From: Streptomyces sp. NBC_00271 | GTDB lineage: Bacteria > Actinomycetota > Actinomycetes > Streptomycetales > Streptomycetaceae | Length of the DNA stretch: 64,000 nucleotides | Direction of reading: 5' to 3' | Assembly: GCF_036178845.1 (NCBI RefSeq) | Contig: NZ_CP108070.1 | Coordinates: forward strand, 930,001-994,000 | Shown here: positions 29,428 through 38,708 of the stretch, piece by piece | Layout of the letters: the number at the start of each line of letters is the position of its first letter | Numbering within the stretch: the first letter of the stretch is position 1 | Notes under the pieces: model-generated | The model's database searches: none | Told to the model about the DNA's origin: nothing | Seen by the model: the letters and a program-made list of their open reading frames with translations, nothing else | Position numbers and translations under genes: made by a program

Positions 29428-29985
29428 TCAGCCCTTGATGGCCCCGGTGAGCATGCCCTTCTTGAAGTGCCGCTGGACGAAGGGGGAGGCGACCGCGACG
29501 GGGATCAGCGCGAGGACCATGACGGCCATCTGCAGCCCCAGTGAGGAGAGTTGGCCGGTGCGGACCGCCTGCTGGAGGCCGGTCGGCGCCTCGGTGTTCT
29601 TCTGCACAAGCTGGATGAGCACGTTCTGCAGCGGCATCATCTGCTGGTCGGTGAGGTAGATGGAGGCGTTGAACCAGGCACTCCAGTAACCGACCGCGTA
29701 GAACAGCGAGATGACGGCCAGCACCGCGCGCGAGAGCGGCATGATGATGGTCAGCAGGATGCGCAGGTCGCTGGCACCGTCGATGCGGGCGGACTCGGTG
29801 AGTTCGGGTGAGATGCCCATGAAGAAGGCCCGCAGGACGAGGATGTTGAAGACGCTGACCGCGCTCGGCAGGATCAGCGACAGATAGGTGTCGGTGAGGC
29901 CCAGCGACTGCACCAGAAGGTACGTCGGGATGAGCCCGGCCCCGAAGAACATGGTCGCCATCATCGTCATCAGGAAGACCCGATG
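29428..29985 (-). pseudogene. 5'-truncated carbohydrate ABC permease (CUT1, LplC-like)
   Basis: The last 185 or so residues of a MalG/LplC-type permease: MMATMFFGAGLIPTYLLV, the EAA loop ESARIDGASDLRILLTIIMP, and the usual ending FVQRHFKKGMLTGAIKG. Sequence similarity stops abruptly near 29982; upstream the frame reads into low-complexity non-homologous sequence. The first 110 or so residues, and partner permease and binding protein genes, are absent, so this is a deletion remnant of a second sugar importer. Confidence 0.82.
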
Positions 29986-30247
29986 ACCCAGACTCCCCGG
30001 ACCGTCGCCGTCACCGGTGGCAGCCTCGCCTCCACCACTCACGGCGGCGCCACCGTGTCCGCACCTCGCGGGTCCGTAGGGTCCGGGCCGCTGCCGACCC
30101 GCCGCTGACCTCTGCGGATGCAGCCCCCTATGGAGCGCCTCGGCACACCCCAGGGCGCACCGGTTCGTCCACGAAGCCCTGCAGGCGATCCGATCGGCGC
30201 CGACGGGGCATGCTGGTATCCATACGAGAGGCCCGGGAGGTTCTGGC
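29986..30247. other. Intergenic segment at a deletion breakpoint
   Basis: The permease remnant ends here. No gene is recognised, and the last 15 bp carry the GGGAGG ribosome site of the lipoprotein gene. Confidence 0.5.
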
Positions 30248-30826
30248 ATGCGATGGTGGGCCAAGGCATGGATGGTCGCCGGGGTGTTCGTCCTGGCGGC
30301 CTGCAGCTCTTCGGCGGACGGCCGATCCGTGGGAGTGCCGTCCGGGAGCCGTCCGGCAGGGCCGCCGACCAATACTCCGACGCCTCCCTCAGCGCCCCGG
30401 TCCACGGTGCCCTCCTCAATCAGACCCGCCAGCCCGAGCGAACCGAGCCCGTCAGCGTCGGCCACCACGCCCTCCCCTTCGGCGGCCAGCTGCGCCGCCG
30501 GGCGCGCGGAGGTCACCGTCAGCCCCGGTGACGCGGTCACACAGGGGTTGTGCGTGCGGCCCGGGACGGTGGTGTCCCTCATCCTGCGGCCTCGCACCGA
30601 CGACAAGCGGTGGACGGCCGTGCAGAGTTCCGCGCCCGTCTTCGTCCTCGCGTCCGGATGGCAGCTGGACACGGGCGGCACCGCCCACGCCTCGCTGCGG
30701 TGCGCAGGCACCCGGAGCGGTACGTCCGACGTCACCGCGCTGGCGAAGGCACCGGACGTGGCGGGCGCGCCACGCGTCGCCTTCACGCTCCACGTGACTG
30801 TGGTGCCGTACACGACGGAGGGGTGA
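30248..30826 (+). CDS. Putative secreted lipoprotein, unknown function
   Basis: 192 residues. A lipoprotein signal (MRWWAKAWMVAGVFVLAACSS, lipobox LAAC) is followed by a Pro/Ser/Thr-rich stretch to about residue 75. A compact domain with two cysteines comes next (SCAAGRAEVTVSPGDAVTQGLC), ending in beta-rich sequence. GGGAGG lies 9 nt before the ATG. I do not recognise the domain; it looks like an extracellular membrane-anchored protein of the Streptomyces type. It converges on the propeller-protein gene with a shared terminator. Confidence 0.8.
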   Translation: MRWWAKAWMVAGVFVLAACSSSADGRSVGVPSGSRPAGPPTNTPTPPSAPRSTVPSSIRPASPSEPSPSASATTPSPSAASCAAGRAEVTVSPGDAVTQGLCVRPGTVVSLILRPRTDDKRWTAVQSSAPVFVLASGWQLDTGGTAHASLRCAGTRSGTSDVTALAKAPDVAGAPRVAFTLHVTVVPYTTEG

Positions 30827-30851
30827 CCCCCGAAGGCCGGGATCACCCCTC
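30818..30851. terminator. Bidirectional terminator overlapping the lipoprotein stop
   Basis: GAGGGGTGA pairs exactly with TCACCCCTC, extended by CCC/GGG with a bulge. It starts inside the last codons of the lipoprotein gene and serves the convergent propeller gene. Confidence 0.8.
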
Positions 30852-30877
30852 CCATCACTGTCGGCCATTCATACGCG

Positions 30878-33541
30878 TCAGCCGCAGTCACGAACCTTGA
30901 TGCTGTAGATGCCGCGGCCATGGGTGGCCGCGTACAGCATCTTGCCGTCGGGGCTCAGCTTCAGCTGAAGCACGGCGACAGCCGGGAGGTTGCCGACGCG
31001 CTGCCACGTCGTACGGCCCGGGGCCCGGTAGACGACGCCGAGGTCGGTGGCGACGGCGAGGCCGCCGTTCGGCGTGACGACCGCGGAGTTGGTCGGTACG
31101 TCGGGGAGGTTCTTCGAGACGTCCTTCCAGGTGGTGCCGCCGTCCTTGGACTCGAAGACGTGGCCGACGCCCGCACCCGGACCCTCGGTCCAGTGCCGGG
31201 AGAAGCCGTTGACCGCGAGGAAGACGTGGTCGGCGTTCTTGGGGTCGATGGCGAAGCCGCTGAGGTAGCGGTTGGGCACGGCGCCGTCCGCGCCGGTGGC
31301 CGGGAGGGTGATGTCGTGCCAGCCGGTGCCGTCCGCGTTGCCGACGGAGATGCCGCGGGCGAAGCCCTGGTTGTTGCAGGGTCCGCACCAGGCCGCGTAC
31401 ACCTTGCCGCCCGAGGCCGCGACTGCGGTCGCGGTACGGCCGGCGCCGAGGTCGTAGACGCTGGTCCACTCGGAGCCGCTGCGGATGGCGTAGCCGTGGG
31501 TCTGGACCCAGACGTGCCGGCCGCCGGCGATCCAGGTCGAGCTGTTCTTCGCGTCGGCGGCGAGCGGGGCGATGAAGCGGGCCTCACTGGTGGCGTTGTC
31601 GGCCGGGGCGACGTTGTACGAGGTGATCTTGCTGGAGTCGGTGGTCCAGGAGCCGTCGTTGACGGCGCAGTTCTGGGTGATCTGGATGGCGAGGTAGACG
31701 TACTCCTCGGCGATGTTGCAGCCGTTGGCGGGGTCGGTGAGGGTGTCGCCGCCGTCGCCGCCGAAGTTGGAGCCCATCACCGTGTCGTTGCTGCGCAGGA
31801 CGGACTGGCCGTTGTCCTGCAGGCCCCCGGTGACGGAGACGCCGCCGTGGGTCAGGTCCTTGCCGACGCCCACCGAGTAGTACTGCAGGGTGTCGATCGT
31901 GCCGTCGTTGAGTGAGGTCCAGTCGGTGGCGTGGCCGGAGGCGTCCTGGGAGCCGTTGACCGGGCGCTTGTAGGCGCCGCCGTCGTTGCCGACGTACACG
32001 AAGCTCTTGCCGTGGTAGCTGCCGATCGCGACGCCGTGCTGGTCTGAGTGGGTGGTCTGGTTGCAGTCGCCCGTCTGCTTGGCCGGGTCGATGCTCCAGC
32101 AGGAGAACCCGAAGTTCCAGTACGGGCCGACGGTCGACCAGTTACTACCGCCGTCCTTGGTCTCGTAGACCTCTTCGAGGCCGGCGTAGACGTGTTCCGC
32201 GTTCGCCGGGTCGACGGTCAGGAACTGGTTGTACCAAGCCTGCACGCCGGGCATGTAACCGCTGGAGGTCAGCGCCGAGCCGTCGGCGGCCAGTCCCTTG
32301 TAGTCCGCGATCTGTGTCCAAGGACCGGTCGGGGAACCGGACTTGGAGACGTAAATTCCCTCCAGACCGCTGTCCGGGTTGGTGTTCAGCTGCTCCGGGG
32401 ACTGGTCGATGGCGTAGTAGCGGGAGCCGTCGGCGGACCGGGCGAAGGTGACGTTGCCGACGTTGTCCGCGTCGGCCGGCAGGTCGCCCAGGCCGCTGGT
32501 GATCCGCGTCCAGGTGCCGTTCACCTTGGTGTAGAAGCCGTTGTAGTCGTCACCGCTGCGCCAGCCGACCGCGAGAACCACCTTGGAGGGGTCCTTCGGA
32601 TCGATCGCGATGTCGTTGGCGATATTCTTGTACGCGGCCGAGGCGTCGCTCGCCAGTGAACCGCCTGGCAGGTAGTCGGGGTTGGGCGCGAACTCCAGCT
32701 TCCAGGCGCCGCTGAGCTTCTTGGTGGAGTGGCTCCACACGCCCTCGCTCGTCGCCGCCCACACCCTGCCGCCACCGAAGCGCAGCTCGTGGATGGTGGT
32801 GGACTCCAGCTCGTCACCGCCTACCCGGCTGCGCGCGGAAAACGTGCCGTGGTGCGGGTCGGACAGCACGTAGACGCCGCTGCCAAGGTAGGCGTCCGCG
32901 TTGGTCGTCGCCTCACCGGTGCCCAGCCACAGCCGCCCGCCGTCGTCGAGTGCGAGCGCGCCGGTGGACTGCGAGGACAGCTTGTCGCTGATGGGCTGCC
33001 AGCGGCCGCCTCCGGTGTGCGAGCGCCACACCCCGCCGCCCGCACTGCCCGCGTACACGTATCCGTCGTCGGCGGCGGCCATCGCCGCCATCCGGCCGGT
33101 GACGTTGCCCGAGCCGCCGCTGGAGTTGGAGTCGTAGTCGCGGTAACGCGCATCGTCGGAGTTGTACGGCAGGTCCGTGACGTTCCGCCAACTGCCGCCG
33201 GTGCTGCGCAGGTCGGTCAGACTCTGCCAGGCGGCGCCGTACGCGCCCGGCGCGACGATGCCGGGCGAGGTGCGGGCTTCGGCGTACTGGTCCGCACCCT
33301 CGGCTATCTCATCGGCCTCGTTGCCATCGTCACCGCCGCCGCCGTCGTCCTCCGCCTTGGCCTTTGGAGTGATGGCGCCCACCGACTGGGCACGTTCGGC
33401 GGCGAGTTGGGCGAGTGTGCGGGCACCGAAGGGCGTGCCGTCCGGGCCGGACGCGGCGCCGGCGGGTATCGCGACGAGTGCGGCGGATGCGGTGATGGCG
33501 CAGATCGTGAGCCATCGTCTCTTACGGGTTGGTGCTGACAC
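30878..33541 (-). CDS. Large secreted BNR/sortilin-type beta-propeller protein
   Basis: 887 residues. A Sec signal (RKRRWLTICAITASAALVAIPAGAAS) is followed by an acidic Gly/Asp-rich segment (KAEDDGGGGDDGNEADEI) and then a long series of BNR-like blades (GSAGGGVWRSHTGGGRWQPIS, FESKDGGTTWKDVS, YETKDGGSNWSTVG, LGVVYRAPGRTTWQRVG). Such proteins are usually annotated as glycosyl hydrolases; GH74 xyloglucanases use a similar fold, but I could not identify the GH74 catalytic Asp pair. The GTG start has GGGAGGA just upstream and begins the signal peptide. The role in polysaccharide attack is inferred from location. Confidence 0.85.
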   Translation of the reverse strand: MSAPTRKRRWLTICAITASAALVAIPAGAASGPDGTPFGARTLAQLAAERAQSVGAITPKAKAEDDGGGGDDGNEADEIAEGADQYAEARTSPGIVAPGAYGAAWQSLTDLRSTGGSWRNVTDLPYNSDDARYRDYDSNSSGGSGNVTGRMAAMAAADDGYVYAGSAGGGVWRSHTGGGRWQPISDKLSSQSTGALALDDGGRLWLGTGEATTNADAYLGSGVYVLSDPHHGTFSARSRVGGDELESTTIHELRFGGGRVWAATSEGVWSHSTKKLSGAWKLEFAPNPDYLPGGSLASDASAAYKNIANDIAIDPKDPSKVVLAVGWRSGDDYNGFYTKVNGTWTRITSGLGDLPADADNVGNVTFARSADGSRYYAIDQSPEQLNTNPDSGLEGIYVSKSGSPTGPWTQIADYKGLAADGSALTSSGYMPGVQAWYNQFLTVDPANAEHVYAGLEEVYETKDGGSNWSTVGPYWNFGFSCWSIDPAKQTGDCNQTTHSDQHGVAIGSYHGKSFVYVGNDGGAYKRPVNGSQDASGHATDWTSLNDGTIDTLQYYSVGVGKDLTHGGVSVTGGLQDNGQSVLRSNDTVMGSNFGGDGGDTLTDPANGCNIAEEYVYLAIQITQNCAVNDGSWTTDSSKITSYNVAPADNATSEARFIAPLAADAKNSSTWIAGGRHVWVQTHGYAIRSGSEWTSVYDLGAGRTATAVAASGGKVYAAWCGPCNNQGFARGISVGNADGTGWHDITLPATGADGAVPNRYLSGFAIDPKNADHVFLAVNGFSRHWTEGPGAGVGHVFESKDGGTTWKDVSKNLPDVPTNSAVVTPNGGLAVATDLGVVYRAPGRTTWQRVGNLPAVAVLQLKLSPDGKMLYAATHGRGIYSIKVRDCG

Positions 33542-33801
33542 CAGGTCCTCCCAAAACGGGCACGGGATACAGCCGTCGGGGACGACCCGATCACCGGTGG
33601 CGGGGGGTGTCCGGCATTTGGACAAGTCTTTGACCAGAACCTGTCACCGCACATGACCAAAAGCCGACCGGCTCATCGCGCCTCCATCGGAAACTTCGGG
33701 TCAGAGGGCCGCGGTCCGCGAGCGGGCGACAGCCGGCAGCACACCGGCGAGGGCCAGCGCGATGCTGCCGGAGATCGCGCAACGGGGAGTCGGTTACCTG
33801 C

Positions 33802-34098
33802 TTACCGAGGGCCTGGGCTGCCGTCGAGGGGCTGGACGACGCATCGGTGCAACTCGCGGACATGGGCGTCGGCGGGGTGGTTGCGGTAGCGGTCGTGGGC
33901 GGCCGCCTGTTCTCCACAGAGTCGCTGGTGGGGCCACCCGCCGAAAGCCGCGACTTTCCGTTGCAGCCAGTTCCACACGGTCTTGGAGTCGGTGCCCAGT
34001 CGTGCGGCTAGCGACACGGCGGACGGCCGCTGCTTCATGGGCATGCTCCAGTACCTCTCGCGCAGTTCGCGCACCCGAGCGTCGGAGATCTTCACCAT
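33802..34098 (-). CDS. Small HTH protein, unknown
   Basis: 98 residues. The N-terminal half (ISDARVRELRERYWSMPMKQ, then SAVSLAARLGTDSKTVWNWLQRK) has the spacing of a helix-turn-helix resembling those of phage or transposon DNA-binding proteins. The C-terminal half has no recognisable motif. Ribosome site is weak. It lies at the edge of a decayed region and could be a fragment of a larger recombinase or HNH-type gene. Confidence 0.5.
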   Translation of the reverse strand: MVKISDARVRELRERYWSMPMKQRPSAVSLAARLGTDSKTVWNWLQRKVAAFGGWPHQRLCGEQAAAHDRYRNHPADAHVRELHRCVVQPLDGSPGPR

Positions 34099-35193
34099 AC
34101 GGTGGGCTTCGCCGCGTGCGTGGCGTCACTCACCGTCGGAGCCGGCAGACCGCAGCACACAAGAGAGCAGCGACAACTGCTCCCGCGGGTGTGCCTCCGG
34201 TCCGAAACGCCTCGGGACAGCCGCGGTTGTGTGGCACAGAGCTTGTTTGAAAGCGGGCTGCCTGGGACCCACCTCCACGTTCGCCGCCCGCGCGTCCCCT
34301 GGGCGGTCACGTCTGAAACGGGATGGCCAACAGGCAACACGGCAGGCGCCGTTGACCAGTTCGTGTAGGCCGGCGGCCGCGTGATCGGTATCGCCGCGGG
34401 TACGCAGTCGGGCATGAGACACCCCCGCGCACTCGATGCACGGCCGCCCTCGCGCGCCGCCTCCTCCCACACCCAGCTGCCGTGGCTGACCGGCGGGCCG
34501 TCATGGGCCTGTCCAGCAACCGTGGAGCACGCCGTGCGCCCTGCGCGCCACCAGCTCACTCGCCCTGGCCTGCGCCGTCGGCATCGCCGCCAAGTCGGCC
34601 TCCGGGCAACGGCTTTTACCCCGACCCGCCACCCGGGCGTTGCCGACCGGGCACGCGGCCGCCGTCGCGGCTTTCGCGACCGCCGTCACCCTGTCACCCC
34701 GGGCTGGCAGCCGCGCTCATCCCCCTGGCCACGGCAGCCTCCGTGTTCCGCGCAGCGTTTCCCATCCGCGGGGCCTGGTTCTTGATGCCGGTGATGCACG
34801 CGTGGTCGGACGTCATGCGCTTGAGTCCGATCCGGCCGGACGGGACCCTTGGCCGCCGGCGCGGTCAACGAGTATGCCGTCCTCTGACGTATGACGATAT
34901 GCCAGCCGTTGGGGCTCGGTCTGACCGCCGGTTCCGGATGCGTGCGCCTGCCTCGCGCGCTTCTCCAGTTGCGGCATGGCTCGCACACACGGGCATCCGA
35001 GCAGCCCACCCATACGCCAGGAAGTTGTTGTTCAAACCTTTATGGATTGATTGGGTGCCGGAGTTGCTCAGTAGAGGCGCCACCCAAGCCTTGACCGCCG
35101 CCGATACTGGTCCCTCCGGGGCTACAGACTTCTGGCGGCAGTCCGCGAATCAGAGGCAGCCGCTGATCGCGCAGCGAAATCACCGTCCGCTGT
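34099..35193. other. About 1.1 kb without intact genes; possible PAP2-phosphatase remnant
   Basis: No intact gene was found. On the plus strand around 34550-34770, two reading frames together read like a PAP2-type membrane phosphatase: LPTGHAAAVAAFATAV in one frame and GLAAALIPLATAASVFRAAF in the next, joined across a frameshift near 34690. The rest has no recognisable coding signal. Confidence 0.35.
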
Positions 35194-35844
35194 TCAGCGG
35201 TGGGCGTCGCCGGTCTGGCGGAGTTGGTCGGTGTGGTGGGTGATGGTGGCGATGCGGGCTGCGAGGTCGGGGTGCGTGGCCTTGAGGTGTGTGCGGGTGT
35301 CGGCGAGTGGGGCGATGAGCTGGGCGGCGTCGTTGTCGGCGAGGGCGTCGGCGAGCCGGGCCAGAGGTGTGCGGGCCTGGGAGGGGAGGTCCGTGAGCGC
35401 GGTGATCTGGCCGGCGAGTTGGCGTAGTTCGGCGGCGTTGGTCCGGGCCCAGGTGGTGATGGTGCGGTCGGCGGCCCGGCGGTTGCGGGTGGCTTGTACG
35501 CGCTGTTCGCCGGTGGTGCCGGGTGTTCCGGGGCGTACGCGCAGGTAGCGGCGTTCGGCGGCCTGGCGGCTGGCGACGCCGAGCGGGTGGGCGAGGTCCG
35601 CCCAGCTGGAGCCTGCTGCCCGGGCTGCCTCGATCAGTCCAGGTTCCCATCCTGCGAGTTGGTCGCGCAGTTCACGCAGCAGGAGGAGTGCGGCCAGGGC
35701 CTGGTCCGCACTGGCTTGTCCGTCCTGTGGGTGCGCTCCGCTCTGGGGGGTCTGGGCGGTGCGGACGGCTTCGTTGATCGTGTTCAGCGCTGCCGCGGCA
35801 GCGAAGAACGAGGTGGGGTCGCGGGGCTCGGGGGAGGCGTTCAC
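35194..35844 (-). CDS. rheA: RheA-type repressor of hsp18
   Basis: 216 residues, highly helical, with [28 protein letters not shown] as the probable DNA-contacting segment. It is divergently transcribed from an Hsp20 gene, the arrangement of rheA-hsp18 in Streptomyces albus, where RheA is a thermosensor repressor. The intergenic region carries the known operator type TGTCATC-N5-GATGACA, which strongly supports the assignment. ATG start with GAGGATCTC-like purine sequence upstream. Confidence 0.85.
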   Translation of the reverse strand: MNASPEPRDPTSFFAAAAALNTINEAVRTAQTPQSGAHPQDGQASADQALAALLLLRELRDQLAGWEPGLIEAARAAGSSWADLAHPLGVASRQAAERRYLRVRPGTPGTTGEQRVQATRNRRAADRTITTWARTNAAELRQLAGQITALTDLPSQARTPLARLADALADNDAAQLIAPLADTRTHLKATHPDLAARIATITHHTDQLRQTGDAHR

Positions 35845-35861
35845 GGAGATCCTCTCGGCAT

Positions 35862-35880
35862 TGTCACCCTTTGGACGACA
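35862..35880. promoter_or_regulatory. RheA-type operator, degenerate copy
   Basis: TGTCACC-N5-GACGACA, 26 bp from the perfect copy and with the same CTTTG/GTTTG spacer, close to the rheA start. It probably mediates autoregulation. Confidence 0.7.
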
Positions 35881-35887
35881 CCTTACT

Positions 35888-35906
35888 TGTCATCGTTTGG
35901 ATGACA
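35888..35906. promoter_or_regulatory. RheA operator (perfect inverted repeat)
   Basis: TGTCATC-GTTTG-GATGACA matches the published RheA box exactly, 65 bp upstream of the hsp18 start. Confidence 0.85.
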
Positions 35907-35971
35907 TGTTACAACGGTGTCAGACGAAGCGCATTGGCAGTTCCTGCCAGACCTGTGGAGGTGTATTCGCG

Positions 35972-36406
35972 ATGTTGATGCGCACCGACCCGTTCCGCGA
36001 ACTCGACCGGCTTGCCCAGCAGCTGACGGGTGTGACCGGTACCTGGTCCAGGCCCTCGGCGATGCCGATGGACGCCTACCGTGAGGGCGAGGAGTACGTG
36101 ATCGCCCTCGACCTGCCCGGTGTCGCGAAGGACGCGATCGACATCGATGTCGAACGGAACATGCTCACCGTCAAGGCCGAGCGCCGCCCGGTCGTGAAGA
36201 CCGACGACGTACAGATGGAGCTCTCCGAGCGGCCCCTGGGTGTCTTCTCCCGCCAGCTGGTGCTGGCCGACACCCTGGACACCGAGCGCATCACGGCCGG
36301 CTACGAAGCGGGGGTGCTGACCCTGCGGATCCCGATCGCCGAGCGCGCCAAGCCCCGCAAGATCGCGATCGGCGGGGAGTCCGAGCACAAGCAGATCGGC
36401 GGCTGA
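35972..36406 (+). CDS. hsp18: Hsp18 small heat-shock protein (Hsp20/alpha-crystallin)
   Basis: 144 residues. The N-terminal arm ([16 protein letters not shown]) is followed by an alpha-crystallin domain ([20 protein letters not shown], through [35 protein letters not shown]) with the A-x-x-x-n-G-v-L motif and the IPI-like tail for oligomerisation. It is a holdase chaperone in the cytoplasm. GGAGG lies 10 nt before ATG 35972. It is controlled by the RheA box pair upstream. Confidence 0.95.
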   Translation: MLMRTDPFRELDRLAQQLTGVTGTWSRPSAMPMDAYREGEEYVIALDLPGVAKDAIDIDVERNMLTVKAERRPVVKTDDVQMELSERPLGVFSRQLVLADTLDTERITAGYEAGVLTLRIPIAERAKPRKIAIGGESEHKQIGG

Positions 36407-36513
36407 GGAGCCAGTTCCCCGGCCGCGCCGACGGCGGAGGACGGGCATCGATCCCCCCTCTGGTCCCGTCCTCCGCCCTACGTCCATCACACAACGACGT
36501 GAAGGGGGCAGTG

Positions 36514-36909
36514 GTGGCCATGCGATGGGAAGCATTCCTCGACCACGTGCAGGAACGCGGCGAGTACACCACCCCCCAGGAAGCCGAACGGGCCGCGCGT
36601 ACCGTTCTGGCCCTGCTGGGCGCGCATCTGGTGGGTGAGGTCCGCGCCGAGCTGGCCGCCCGGCTCCCGGAGACCTTCGCCCTGGTTCTTCTCAACCCGC
36701 TGCAGGCCACCGAGCCCCTCCCGCCGGAGCGGTTCCTGCGGGCCACCGCGGCGTGGATCGAGGGAGCCACCGAACAGACCGCGGCCTGGGACGTCAGCGC
36801 CGTACTGAGCGTGACCGCCGATGCGGCGGGCGAGGAACTCACCCGCCGCATCCTGCTCCAGCTCCCCCCGGGCTACGACCTCCTCTTCGGCCGTCCCGAG
36901 CACGCCTGA
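36514..36909 (+). CDS. DUF2267 protein
   Basis: About 131 residues with the DUF2267 pattern: FLDHVQERGEYTTPQEAERAARTVLALLGAHLVGEVRAELAAR in parts, then ILLQLPPGYDLLFGR. Function of the family is unknown; members often sit beside stress genes. Start is GTG 36514 (GGGGG 6 nt upstream) or ATG 36520. It probably belongs to the hsp18 transcription unit and is followed by a strong terminator. Confidence 0.88.
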   Translation: MAMRWEAFLDHVQERGEYTTPQEAERAARTVLALLGAHLVGEVRAELAARLPETFALVLLNPLQATEPLPPERFLRATAAWIEGATEQTAAWDVSAVLSVTADAAGEELTRRILLQLPPGYDLLFGRPEHA

Positions 36910-36944
36910 GCCCAGGAACGCGTGACCCGCTCATCAATTCAGCA

Positions 36945-36974
36945 GGGCCGGCCGGCACTCACCCCGGCCGGCCC
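36945..36974 (+). terminator. GC-rich hairpin terminator
   Basis: Perfect 11-bp stem GGGCCGGCCGG/CCGGCCGGCCC with an 8-nt loop followed by TT, between the two DUF2267 genes. Confidence 0.8.
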
Positions 36975-37021
36975 TTCCCACAGGCGACAACGCCCTTGCC
37001 CGAGAAAGGAAATCACTCCCG

Positions 37022-37456
37022 ATGCTTCCGCTGCGGGAACCTGCGACTGCCCGACCCGGCATGACGTTTCAGCAGATGCTGGAAAGAGTCCGATACGAAG
37101 GCGCTTATCCGACCCGGGAGCGGGCCGAGGACGTCACGCGTGCCGTGCTGGGGGCCCTGGGCCGTCAGCTCTCCGGCGACGAACGCGTCGACCTCGCCGC
37201 CTGCCTCCCCTCCGAGGCCGCCCTCGTGTTCACCAGCCAAATCCCCGACCTTCAACCGCTCACCGGCTGGGGCTTCGTCAAGGACCTGGCCACCCGCATG
37301 GGTGCCACCCCCGCGGTCGCGCGCTGGGACACTGGAGCCGTCCTCGCCGTCGTCGGCCGCCTGGCCGGCCCCGGTCTCCTGGATCGCATCCTCGCCCAGC
37401 TCCCGTCCGGATACGCGCTCCTGTTCGGCCGCGCCGAACTCACCCAGGCCGCCTGA
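37022..37456 (+). CDS. Second DUF2267 protein
   Basis: 144 residues, paralogous to the gene at 36514 (MLERVRYEGAYPTRERAEDVT; ending ILAQLPSGYALLFGRAEL). The signature LPxGYxLLFGR is shared, so the pair arose by tandem duplication. AAAGGAAA lies about 11 nt upstream. Unknown function; linkage to hsp18 suggests a stress role. Confidence 0.88.
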   Translation: MLPLREPATARPGMTFQQMLERVRYEGAYPTRERAEDVTRAVLGALGRQLSGDERVDLAACLPSEAALVFTSQIPDLQPLTGWGFVKDLATRMGATPAVARWDTGAVLAVVGRLAGPGLLDRILAQLPSGYALLFGRAELTQAA

Positions 37457-37518
37457 CCGTTCCGGGTGGGAAACAAGCGAGGACAGCAGCCGTGGCTGAG
37501 GACGTGGCTTACGGCGGA

Positions 37519-37549
37519 AGGGCTCCGGCGATATCGCCGCCGGAGCCCT
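37519..37549. terminator. Bidirectional hairpin terminator
   Basis: 12-bp perfect stem AGGGCTCCGGCG/CGCCGGAGCCCT with a 7-nt loop, between the convergent DUF2267 and MerR-type genes. Confidence 0.85.
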
Positions 37550-37615
37550 GTGCGGGCGCCAACAGCCGTGTGAAGTCATGGGGAAATCCTGCCGCCAGCT
37601 GCCATGGCCTGCGGG

Positions 37616-37951
37616 TCAGGCGTCCGCCGTGCGGCGCGGTTCGACAGCGGCCCGGTGTTCTTCGTTGATGCGCCGGGCCTCTTCGAGCTGGTCTTCGAGG
37701 ATGACAATGCGGCAGGCAGCCTCGACCGGAGTGCCCTGGTCGACGAGTTCGCGAGCGCGAGCGGCGATCTTCAACTGGTAGCGGGAGTAGCGGCGGTGGC
37801 CGCCCTCCGAGCGCAGGGGCGTGATCAGGCGGGCTTCACCGAGCGCCCGCAGGAAGGCGGGTGTGGTGCCGAGCATTTCGGCGGCCCGGCCCATGGTGTA
37901 GGCGGGGTAGTCGTCGTCATCGAGACGACGCAGAGAGTTTTCTGCGGTCAT
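37616..37951 (-). CDS. Small MerR-family regulator
   Basis: 111 residues. A single MerR winged helix (YTMGRAAEMLGTTPAFLRALGEARLITPLRSEGGHRRYSRYQ region) is followed by a helix and a short dimerisation coil (EAACRIVILEDQLEEARRINEEH). There is no long effector domain, so it resembles HspR/BldC-type rather than metal-sensing MerR proteins. The position beside heat-shock genes is compatible with a stress regulator. ATG start; the upstream region holds a 32-bp perfect palindrome. Confidence 0.88.
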   Translation of the reverse strand: MTAENSLRRLDDDDYPAYTMGRAAEMLGTTPAFLRALGEARLITPLRSEGGHRRYSRYQLKIAARARELVDQGTPVEAACRIVILEDQLEEARRINEEHRAAVEPRRTADA

Positions 37952-37978
37952 TCGCACCTCTGTCGTGGGAACGCATCG

Positions 37979-38010
37979 GGGGCCCTGGTGCCGTACGGCA
38001 CCAGGGCCCC
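37979..38010. promoter_or_regulatory. 32-bp perfect palindrome upstream of the MerR gene
   Basis: GGGGCCCTGGTGCCGT followed by its exact complement, no loop, 28 bp upstream of the MerR-type start. It can be read as a very stable cruciform/hairpin in the 5' untranslated region or as the dimer site of a MerR protein. Confidence 0.8.
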
Positions 38011-38708
38011 GAGGGATTTGAACACCATCTGCCGGCCTACTGCGGTGCCGGCCTTCTGTTTCCGCTCGCTCTCCCGGGAGAGGGGGATGCGTGCGGGGAT
38101 CGCGTATGCGTGACCGTGGGACCACCTTCCGTTCCGGGGCCTGCGGTACCCGGGCCGACTACGGCCTTGCCCGGGCGATCCTGATGGCGTCTGCCTCCTT
38201 CTCCTCTTCCTGATCCATCTCCTTGCACCTACGTACTGCTGGCGGCCCCTGTGAGCCGCCCAGCCCGGCAGCCAGCGAGAGGACCCCGAGAATCCGCCGG
38301 CCCCGCCGCTCTACTGCCGTGCCAATACCTGCTGGTGCGCCGCAGTTTCGTGTCTGCCGCGCCTTCCTGACTTCCTGGCTACGGACAAGACATTAACCTC
38401 CGTGATCCTGAATGTCTACTCCCGCCATGACAGATTTTCTGCATGCCGCAATGATGGTCTTCTGCCGTCCAGGCATGCCGAAAAGGTGTACCGGGACGCA
38501 TGGGAGCGGGGAGCAGGGGGCATACCGCCTGGCACCGCAAAGCAGGACAACCGATACACCAGGACACGAGCGGCGGCCGTAGCTTGCCCCGAGGCCGGCG
38601 TGAGACGGCGGGGCTTTCGCGTCTCTCACGGACGCCCCTATGACCGGGGGGCGATCTCACGGAACACTGCCCTCGGCGCAAACTGGCGCTGGAGATTCAA
38701 GCGCGCCG
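38011..38708. other. About 700 bp without recognisable genes
   Basis: No gene supported. A pyrimidine-rich plus-strand tract (38186-38226) is the only visible feature; its complement contains AAGGAG abutting ATG and a short acidic 19-codon frame, too weak to call. Confidence 0.4.

Noticed and set aside
30878..33541. Calling the propeller protein a GH74 xyloglucanase
   Set aside because: BNR blades are clear, but the GH74 catalytic aspartates could not be identified by eye.
34550..34770. PAP2 phosphatase as an annotated pseudogene
   Set aside because: The motif spans two frames and the flanking conserved motifs are not clear; mentioned only within the gap entry.
38186..38232. 19-codon minus-strand ORF MDQEEEKEADAIRIARARP
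   Set aside because: AAGGAG is too close to the ATG and the tract is a purine run, so it is probably chance.
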